Shown piece by piece: positions 1 through 5,587 of a stretch of DNA of 9,040 nucleotides. Both the position numbers and the translations under genes were made by a program. The DNA is from a bacterium. GTDB taxonomy: Bacteria > Spirochaetota > Spirochaetia > JABEVK01. The stretch is from positions 1 to 9,040 of the forward strand of contig JAJXVP010000104.1 in assembly GCA_021782055.1 (NCBI GenBank), written 5' to 3'. The notes beneath the pieces are model-generated. The model did no database searches. It worked only from the letters and a program-made list of their open reading frames with translations, and had not been told where the DNA came from. Numbering within the stretch: position 1 is the stretch's first letter; each line of letters begins with the position of its first letter.

Positions 1-1145
1 ACGTCTTTCGTGTCTCGGGAATCCCTTTAGCCTTTTTGTTTGTCTCAGAACTCTTTTTTCATATCCAACTAAAAAATCAGCGATCGTCTTTATTAGGCCG
101 TTTAAAAAGGCAAGTCAAACAAAGTTCGCGCCTCAAACGAAAAGCCGATTCGCTGGAACGGGTGAACCGGGTTTTAGAAGAGCGTTTAGTGGCTCAGACC
201 GATTCGATTACCCTTTTGCGGGGCAACTTAAAAAAATTAGCCACCTTCAATTTACCCCAAGCCCTCGAAGGTATCCTAGAAATGCTAGCGGTTTTTACAG
301 AAATGAGCGCGGGGTCAATCTGGACGTATCAAAAAGAGACGGGAAAACTTTTGCCTGTGGCTGTGCGGGGGGAACGTGTCTCAGCAATTCCCCCTGAAGG
401 CTTGGATATGGATCAAACCATCGCGGGGTATGTGTTTCGTAATGGAAGGCCTTTTTCGCTGCGAATGCTTCTTCATGACCAAGAGTTTACGGGATTGGCC
501 ACGATGGATTTTTTGATGATTTACCCCCTCCATGCTCACGGCAACGTCTGGGGCCTTATTGTTATCGAACGGTTACCTTTTGAACGCTACTCGTACTACA
601 CCGAAAGTATTCTAGAAATCATCATCAGCCTGGTCGAACCCTACCTTTCGGATATTTTGGAATATGAACGCCTGTACCAAGGGCAAGAGGTGGATCAAGT
701 AACTCAGCTCCCCCTCGTCACTCAGCTTGTTAAAAACCTTGACTCCACAGCCACCAAAGACTTGAGAACCTCTTCGCTTGCCCTCATTGTGCTCGAAATT
801 GTTAACTTCGAGGTTTTGGCACAACGCTGGGGACGCGAAAAGTTAAAAAAACTGTTCTTGGTCATGCGAGAAAAGTGGGAAGACGCTTTAGAGATGAAAG
901 TCAAGGTTTTCCATTACAAAGAGGAAAATCAGCTTGCGCTTTTAGTTCCCGGCTTAGATCAAGACGGGGTTTCGTTTTTTTGTCTTCGGCTTCTTACCTT
1001 GATTCAAGAGGCCGAGTTGTCCCTTGAGGGGGAGGTTGTGCCCCTCGAGGTCATTGTCGGCTTTGGATCGGCAACGGGACCGGTCTCACCAGAGCAACTG
1101 ATGCGCGAGGCAGAAAATTTGCTGGAATTTCAGAGGCCCGCATGA
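1..1145 (+). CDS. pelD: PelD-like regulator of Pel polysaccharide synthesis (5' end outside window)
   Basis: Inner-membrane regulator of the Pel synthase, which in characterised systems binds c-di-GMP through a degenerate GGDEF domain. The frame is open to the left edge (codons from base 3 read VFRVSGIPLAF), so the TTG at 36 is not the start. The visible N-terminus looks like the end of a membrane helix, and the usual N-terminal membrane domain should lie upstream. Counting from that TTG, a basic, probably coiled-coil linker (about 20-65) is followed by a GAF-like domain (about 70-210) and a GGDEF-like domain (about 240-366). In the last, the metal-binding strand reads LEIVNFE instead of DxDxFK and the GGDEF position reads EENQL, so no cyclase activity is expected. 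The RxxD I-site position reads MKVK. The family call rests on the domain order plus the pelE-pelF-pelG neighbours. The stop overlaps the pelE start (ATGA). Confidence 0.88.
   Translation, partial: VFRVSGIPLAFLFVSELFFHIQLKNQRSSLLGRLKRQVKQSSRLKRKADSLERVNRVLEERLVAQTDSITLLRGNLKKLATFNLPQALEGILEMLAVFTEMSAGSIWTYQKETGKLLPVAVRGERVSAIPPEGLDMDQTIAGYVFRNGRPFSLRMLLHDQEFTGLATMDFLMIYPLHAHGNVWGLIVIERLPFERYSYYTESILEIIISLVEPYLSDILEYERLYQGQEVDQVTQLPLVTQLVKNLDSTATKDLRTSSLALIVLEIVNFEVLAQRWGREKLKKLFLVMREKWEDALEMKVKVFHYKEENQLALLVPGLDQDGVSFFCLRLLTLIQEAELSLEGEVVPLEVIVGFGSATGPVSPEQLMREAENLLEFQRPA
1132..1136 (+). promoter_or_regulatory. Ribosome-binding site of pelE
   Basis: AGAGG lies 5 bases before the ATG at 1142, inside the last codons of pelD. 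It supports the ATG that overlaps the pelD stop as the true start of a PelE lacking a membrane anchor. Confidence 0.55.
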
Positions 1146-1891
1146 GTTATTCGAAAGAGTATCTTCAACTGCTAGATTCCCGCTACCTTGTCATGGCGCG
1201 AACACAAAAAGCGGCTTTAAAAGGGATCGAGGGTGGGTTTCTCCCCGAAGCGGCTTTTATTACGAAAGGGGTAAACGTTCGCTCGTTATTTGAAGAACCT
1301 TATGAATTGATGGAGCTAGACCGTCTGTTGGCAAAACAGGATCTACCCTTTGAGGTGACGTTGCGTTTAGCTCAAGTCTGTGAACGACTCACCCGCAATC
1401 CTGACAAAGAGCTGGCTCTTTTCGGTGCCGAGAGTTTGAACGCCCTTGAAGTTCGCTACGTTCAAAGTATTCAAAAACTCAAGAAAGGCGAGCCGTCAAC
1501 CTCTGCCAGGCCTTTGGCACAGGCCCAACTGGAACTGGCTCTGATTTACGAAACTCGACCCGCGTTAAAAAGATTTTATTTGGCCGAAGCGATTGGCACC
1601 TTGCAAAACCTTTGGGCCCTTGTGGGACAGCAAAAGCAAGACCTTGCTCTTTGGGTTCCCCTGCATTTAGAAGCGGGGCTTTTAGAAGAAGCCGAAAGGT
1701 CGCTACGAGAGTTCTTGCTCGAGACGCCGCAAGACAGCGAAGTGTACTTTTGGTTAGCAAAAGTGAAATTCGCCCAACGTGACTACCTAGAAGTCATGAC
1801 GATTTTAGCGTTTTTGCAGGACCATGGCAGCAATTCCGAACTTCAAAAAGCCTACAGGTTTTGGTTAGGGGAGGACCCCGGTGTCGCGTAA
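1142..1891 (+). CDS. pelE: PelE-like TPR scaffold protein, no membrane segment
   Basis: PelE is a component of the inner-membrane Pel synthase complex (PelDEFG), where its TPR region mediates contacts with partner proteins. This 249-residue protein is almost entirely helical. Residues 15-120 include the block ALFGAESLNALEVRY, which resembles a conserved PelE segment as I recall it. Residues about 125-245 look like TPR-type helix pairs (AQLELALIYE, PLHLEAGLLEEAERSLREFL, VYFWLAKVKFAQRDYLEVM). The Pseudomonas protein begins with two membrane helices. None is present here, since the N-terminus (MSYSKEYLQLLDSRYL) is polar, so membrane attachment would have to come from PelD or PelG. The start overlaps the pelD stop by ATGA, and the 3' end overlaps pelF by 11 bases. 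The assignment depends partly on position between pelD and pelF. Confidence 0.82.
   Translation: MSYSKEYLQLLDSRYLVMARTQKAALKGIEGGFLPEAAFITKGVNVRSLFEEPYELMELDRLLAKQDLPFEVTLRLAQVCERLTRNPDKELALFGAESLNALEVRYVQSIQKLKKGEPSTSARPLAQAQLELALIYETRPALKRFYLAEAIGTLQNLWALVGQQKQDLALWVPLHLEAGLLEEAERSLREFLLETPQDSEVYFWLAKVKFAQRDYLEVMTILAFLQDHGSNSELQKAYRFWLGEDPGVA
1867..1875 (+). promoter_or_regulatory. Ribosome-binding site of pelF
   Basis: The purine run AGGGGAGGA ends 5 bases before a GTG codon at 1881. It fixes GTG as the pelF start even though this lies inside pelE, because the residues that follow (RKLRVCLVIEGSYPYITGG) form the expected first strand of the glycosyltransferase. Confidence 0.75.
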
Positions 1892-3278
1892 ATTGAGGGT
1901 TTGTTTAGTGATCGAAGGCTCTTACCCTTATATTACAGGCGGAGTCAGCGCGTGGGTGCAAGATATTTTAGAAGGCTTATCGGACATAGAGTTTGCCCTC
2001 CTGACCATTTCGCCTACCGCCGACCAACCACTTCGCTATAACTTGCCCCCCAATGTCGTGGAACATCGCGACATCGTCATAACCCAAAAGGCACCGACAG
2101 ATTCCGTGAGCAAAGAAAAAGCTAGGCAGCTTCCCGCCGAAATTCTTCGTCTTCATCGCCAATTCTTTCAAGGCGAGTCACCCGAGATGTCTCGACTTTT
2201 TTCGCTTCTTCCTGAAGGGGTTTCCTTGCACCGTGAAGCCGTTGATCAAAAAGTCTTCTGGGATTTTTTGGTCCGAACCAGTCAAGAACGAAACCCCATT
2301 TATCCGTTCTCGGACTATTATTGGGCGTGGCAGTCGTCACACGAGTTGTTGTTTCGGGTCCTGGCGGCAGTTCCCCCCGAAGCCGACCTATACCATGCCG
2401 TTTCGACAGGCTTTGCAGGAGTGGCCGCCTTGGCTGCTCAAGTCAGGCGTCAAAAGCCTTTTGTTTTGACGGAACACGGCTTGTATCATAAAGAACGAGA
2501 AATCGAAATCCGTAAAGCGGCTTATGTTCACGGCTACCAGAGAGATATGTGGATCAAGTTCTATTCAAGCGTGAGTACTTTGTGCTACCGGAGTGCGGAC
2601 GCCGTTACCGCTTTGTTTGAAGAGAACCGACTGAAACAGCTGGAACTAGGGGCTTCCAAAGATCGAAGCTTTGTTATTCCCAATGGAATTGACGTGGAGC
2701 GGTTTTCTTCAGTCAAACGTCAACCTCGTCCGGGACGTCATGTTGGTTTGGTCGGAAGAATCGTTCCCATAAAAGATGTTAAAACCTTTATTGCTGCGGC
2801 CAAAATTATTGCCGAAGAAATGCCAGATATAACCTTTTATGCGATCGGCCCCACTGATGAAGACCCCGAATATTATCAAGATTGTTTAGCCTTAGTTGAA
2901 AGCCTTTCTCTTGGCGATAGGCTCCAATTTACGGGCCGGCAAAATGTTCTCGACTTTTATGCGTTTTTAGATGTGGTAGTTTTAACCAGTGTTCGTGAAG
3001 CTCAGCCTTTGGTGATCCTTGAGGCCTGGGCCGCAGGCATCCCCTGTGTCAGCACGAAGGTTGGCAATGTTCCCGAAATGCTAGACTACGATGAAAGGTT
3101 TTTGGCTTCTTCCAAGGACCCCAGCCAAGTTGCTTCGGCCCTACGATTTGTGTTAAACCACCCCGAAGAGATGAATATGATCAATCAGCGAAACGCTGAA
3201 AAGGTTCGTCGGTTGTATCATCGCTCCGATCTTTTAGATAAGTATCGTCAACTTTACCGGTTTGTGAGGGGAGACTAA
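1881..3278 (+). CDS. pelF: PelF glycosyltransferase (GT4, GT-B fold), Pel polymerase
   Basis: Cytoplasmic glycosyltransferase that builds the Pel chain from a UDP-N-acetylhexosamine donor and works with PelD, PelE and PelG at the inner membrane. At 465 residues it is close to the usual PelF length. It opens with the glycine-rich strand typical of PelF (EGSYPYITGGVSAWV, 12-26). TEHGLY (197-202) ends the N-terminal Rossmann half. The C-terminal half has PNGID (267-271), the donor-phosphate motif GRIVPIKD (292-299, with R293 and K298), and the E-x7-E motif with E373 and E381 in REAQPLVILEAW. GNVPEML (395-401) follows in the donor pocket. All expected GT4 motifs are intact. Translation starts at GTG behind a strong ribosome-binding site, overlapping pelE by 11 bases, and the stop shares TAATG with the pelG start. 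Confidence 0.95.
   Translation: MSRKLRVCLVIEGSYPYITGGVSAWVQDILEGLSDIEFALLTISPTADQPLRYNLPPNVVEHRDIVITQKAPTDSVSKEKARQLPAEILRLHRQFFQGESPEMSRLFSLLPEGVSLHREAVDQKVFWDFLVRTSQERNPIYPFSDYYWAWQSSHELLFRVLAAVPPEADLYHAVSTGFAGVAALAAQVRRQKPFVLTEHGLYHKEREIEIRKAAYVHGYQRDMWIKFYSSVSTLCYRSADAVTALFEENRLKQLELGASKDRSFVIPNGIDVERFSSVKRQPRPGRHVGLVGRIVPIKDVKTFIAAAKIIAEEMPDITFYAIGPTDEDPEYYQDCLALVESLSLGDRLQFTGRQNVLDFYAFLDVVVLTSVREAQPLVILEAWAAGIPCVSTKVGNVPEMLDYDERFLASSKDPSQVASALRFVLNHPEEMNMINQRNAEKVRRLYHRSDLLDKYRQLYRFVRGD
3266..3273 (+). promoter_or_regulatory. Ribosome-binding site of pelG
   Basis: GAGGGGAG stands 4 bases before the ATG at 3278. The pelF stop and pelG start share TAATG, an arrangement typical of termination-reinitiation coupling. 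Confidence 0.7.
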
Positions 3279-4642
3279 TGGCCGGTATTGGGTTTGAACT
3301 GCGTCGGGTCGTCGCTCGCTCTGATTTAGCAAGTTCCTTGCAGGCAGTCTTTTCGGGTGCCCTTTTAGTTGCCGGACCTTGGTTGGTTACGGTGCTGACC
3401 ATCTTTGCCATACACAGTGGCTTAGGCGTCCTTCAAGTTCCTCATGCGCCTGTGTTTCAAGCGGTTGTCACCTACTCTTATGCGCTTTCTTTGGCTTTAG
3501 GAAGTCCGGTGCAGTACTTGTTTACCCGTTTGGTGTCAGATTTGATCTGGGAAAAGCGAGAAAAAGAGGCCTCGGTTTGGCTGATCGTCGTAAGCCTGGG
3601 TGTATTTTTTTTGTTTGGTTTTGCGGCCTTTGCGGTAACGACCCTGGTGCCGGTTTGGGGCGCTCCCAATCTGGCCCTGTCGGTTTCGGCCTCCTTATTG
3701 TTTGCCGCAGTAAACGCCCTGTGGGTGGTGATGCTCTTCGTTTCTCTTGTTAGGCGATTTTTGGCTATCCTCGTTGTTTACCTCGGCGGTATGGTCGTGG
3801 CGTTGGGACTGACCCTCCTTGGAGCTCATCAAGCCGGACCTTCTGGTGCGATTTTGGGTTTTGCCGTTGGCCACTTCGTTATTCTGGTGGGTTTAAGTGT
3901 CTTGGTTCTGAAAGATTTTCCTCCACACGGTCAACCGGGTATGTTTCGTCCTGTTGGGCGATTGCTTCGGCAATATGGCGCGCTGGCTCTTTCCGGGTTC
4001 TTTTTTTATGCAGGACAATGGGTCGACAAATTTGTCTTTTGGTTTTCACGCGGCAGCCCTGTTGAAGGGACACTCTTACGTATTTGGGATTTTTGGGATT
4101 TTCCGGTCTACTTAGCAGGTTTGTCGCTGATTCCAGGGCTAATTTATTTTTTGATTTTTTCAGAAACAACCTATTACACGGCTTTGCGAAAATTTTTGCA
4201 GAGTGTCTCTGGCAAACCGTATGTTCGCATACGGCAAGAACGATTTCATCTTATTCGGGTGATGAATCGAGAGTTGATCAACCAAATGCTTGTGCAAACT
4301 CTGGCGGCTTTAGCTTTTTTGGCGTTATTTTGGGCTATACCTGGGCTCAATGCCTTGGCGGTTACCTCGGCGGTGGCCGGAGCCTGGTTCCTTCTTCTTT
4401 TGATGACGCTTTTGAACTATCAATACTATTTAGAGTTCTATCGGCAAGCTGCTTTGAGCGCGGGGGTGTTTTTTGTTTTCCAGGGCGTTGGTGCTCTCTT
4501 GGGTGTGGCATTTCCAGGAATCTTTCCAGGGCTTGGCTTTCTGACGGCGGTAACCCTGTCCTGTCTGACAGCGTTGATAAGTCTGGAGCGTGGGGTGACA
4601 TCCATGGAACGAAGTATCTTTCTTAAAGCTGTCGGACGATAG
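3278..4642 (+). CDS. pelG: PelG inner-membrane Pel transporter
   Basis: Polytopic membrane protein of the MOP (Wzx/MATE-like) superfamily, proposed to carry the growing Pel chain from PelF across the inner membrane. The 454 residues start with the family signature MAGIGFELRRV and contain roughly twelve hydrophobic segments, near 25-45, 62-82, 98-122, 132-155, 161-182, 190-211, 234-255, 275-295, 338-355, 361-379, 392-411 and 417-436. Diagnostic PelG-type stretches are YAGQWVDKFVFWFS (244-257) and the acidic WDFWDFPVYLAGLSLIPG (270-287), followed by SETTYY (295-300). A cytoplasmic loop rich in charge (296-332) separates the two halves. It is the last gene of the operon and meets the HDOD gene tail to tail with 21 bases between them. 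No disruption is visible. Confidence 0.94.
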   Translation: MAGIGFELRRVVARSDLASSLQAVFSGALLVAGPWLVTVLTIFAIHSGLGVLQVPHAPVFQAVVTYSYALSLALGSPVQYLFTRLVSDLIWEKREKEASVWLIVVSLGVFFLFGFAAFAVTTLVPVWGAPNLALSVSASLLFAAVNALWVVMLFVSLVRRFLAILVVYLGGMVVALGLTLLGAHQAGPSGAILGFAVGHFVILVGLSVLVLKDFPPHGQPGMFRPVGRLLRQYGALALSGFFFYAGQWVDKFVFWFSRGSPVEGTLLRIWDFWDFPVYLAGLSLIPGLIYFLIFSETTYYTALRKFLQSVSGKPYVRIRQERFHLIRVMNRELINQMLVQTLAALAFLALFWAIPGLNALAVTSAVAGAWFLLLLMTLLNYQYYLEFYRQAALSAGVFFVFQGVGALLGVAFPGIFPGLGFLTAVTLSCLTALISLERGVTSMERSIFLKAVGR

Positions 4643-4663
4643 AGGGTTTTTGTTACAGTGCTT

Positions 4664-5509
4664 CTAGGTCAACTTGAGCATGACGCGACATTCTTGATAG
4701 AGACGGTCCTCAAGGAGCCGTTCTTCTTGCGCCTTATGAAAGGTTGTTAGTCGCGCAGGATTTAAGCCGAGAAATCCAAAATGTGTTGCCATCGAAGAAA
4801 AATCTTGAGGATTTTTTTGGTAGCGTTGCGAATTTAAAAAGTCAGCCATGGTAAGCGCGCTAATGATCAATTTGTGTTGAGAAGTAATTTGGGGGTTTCC
4901 ATGTTCGAGGGCCGTATCAATAAGAAACTGAGGAAAGCCCCAGCTTTGCAACACCTTGGCGCCAACCTCGTGGTGATTGACGTTCAAAGCGGAATCTTCT
5001 TCGTACGAGAGTCGGGTGAGTTTGGTTACAGCCGTCTCCACCAGTTGCCGGTAACCCGTGGGGTCTGAAAGGTACAGGGGAATTTGTCCAATATCATGAA
5101 GTAAACCACCGACAAAGGCACTGTCGGCGTGATCCCGATACCCCAAAAAAAGGCATAAATCGCGTGCGGTAAAGGCCGTAAACAACGAGTGTGACCAATA
5201 ATGACGATAGAAAGGTGTGGGGGGCGCTTTGCCAAACAAGCCGGAACCCGCCAAGAGAATCACAAGGTTTTTAATCGTATTGAGGCCTAAGAGGGTGATC
5301 GCTGTTCGTACTTGTGAGATCTGATGTTGACGGGCGAATTGGGCGGAATTAGCAATCTTGAGGATGCGGGCCGTGATTCCTGGGTCCTGCAGAATTGTTT
5401 CTTCGAGACTGGTAAACGACATTAGGCGAGAGTCTGCCAGCTTGAGGACTTTGGCGGCAACTTCGGGCATAATGGGCAGTTGATTGAGGTAGGCGCTCCA
5501 GTCCTTCAT
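4664..5509 (-). CDS. HDOD-domain signalling protein
   Basis: Stand-alone HDOD protein of 281 residues, a family tied to signalling and regulation that usually lacks phosphodiesterase activity. The N-terminal helices carry the hallmark LPIMPEVAAKVLKLAD (11-26), DPGITARILKIANSA (42-56) and AITLLGLNTIKNLVI (70-84). The middle holds an HD pair in GGLLHDIGQIPLY (134-146). NHHEVGAKVLQSWGFP (178-193) and the helix after EHGN follow. The first HD residues are kept, but a full set of HD-GYP or HD metal ligands is not evident, so activity on c-di-GMP cannot be assumed. The ATG at 5509 leaves ten residues before the domain, as usual, but no clear ribosome-binding site precedes it. The gene converges on pelG and diverges from the diguanylate cyclase, which suggests a shared c-di-GMP or biofilm context. 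Target unknown. Confidence 0.9.
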   Translation of the reverse strand: MKDWSAYLNQLPIMPEVAAKVLKLADSRLMSFTSLEETILQDPGITARILKIANSAQFARQHQISQVRTAITLLGLNTIKNLVILLAGSGLFGKAPPTPFYRHYWSHSLFTAFTARDLCLFLGYRDHADSAFVGGLLHDIGQIPLYLSDPTGYRQLVETAVTKLTRLSYEEDSALNVNHHEVGAKVLQSWGFPQFLIDTALEHGNPQITSQHKLIISALTMADFLNSQRYQKNPQDFSSMATHFGFLGLNPARLTTFHKAQEERLLEDRLYQECRVMLKLT

Positions 5510-5587
5510 GACAACACTGTAACTATCTCGGCGTTGGTTGCCAATGGTCTATTGGATTTTTCAAGGTTTTCGTTTCACAATTGTAGT
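5510..5587. other. Divergent intergenic region between HDOD and diguanylate cyclase genes
   Basis: This 78-base stretch is the only sizeable non-coding space in the window and must hold the start signals of both flanking genes, unless the cyclase uses an earlier non-ATG start. It is T-rich on the + strand. A sigma70-like element can be read toward the HDOD gene. No convincing -35/-10 pair was found toward the cyclase, and no clear operator palindrome was seen. Neither gene has an obvious Shine-Dalgarno sequence. Confidence 0.6.
5516..5544 (-). promoter_or_regulatory. Possible sigma70-type promoter of the HDOD gene
   Basis: On the - strand, TTGGCA (5544-5539) and TACAGT (5521-5516) are separated by 17 bases, matching five and four positions of the TTGACA/TATAAT consensus. 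The -10 element ends only 6 bases before the ATG at 5509. The transcript would therefore start at or next to the start codon, giving a leaderless or nearly leaderless mRNA. This fits the absence of a Shine-Dalgarno sequence, but the match could be chance. Confidence 0.35.

Noticed and set aside
36..38. TTG as the start of pelD
   Set aside because: The frame continues open to the window edge with hydrophobic residues, and PelD normally has a membrane domain before the GAF domain, so the gene is cut rather than starting here.
4083..4100. Perfect tandem 9-bp repeat TTTGGGATT x2
   Set aside because: It encodes the WDFWDF part of a PelG-type segment, so it is explained by protein sequence rather than a DNA repeat element.
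4084..4626. A 180-codon open frame inside pelG
   Set aside because: It lies in another frame of a clear membrane-protein gene, has unbalanced composition and no recognisable domain, so it is taken as a shadow.
4703..4721. Imperfect inverted repeat ACGGTCCT/AGGAGCCGT
   Set aside because: It is inside the HDOD coding sequence, imperfect, with almost no loop and no T run, so it is not a credible terminator or operator.
5480..5587. Cyclase starting at TTG 5480 with 36 extra residues
   Set aside because: It would overlap the start of the opposing HDOD gene and put a polar stretch before a typical signal-anchor helix that begins at ATG 5588.
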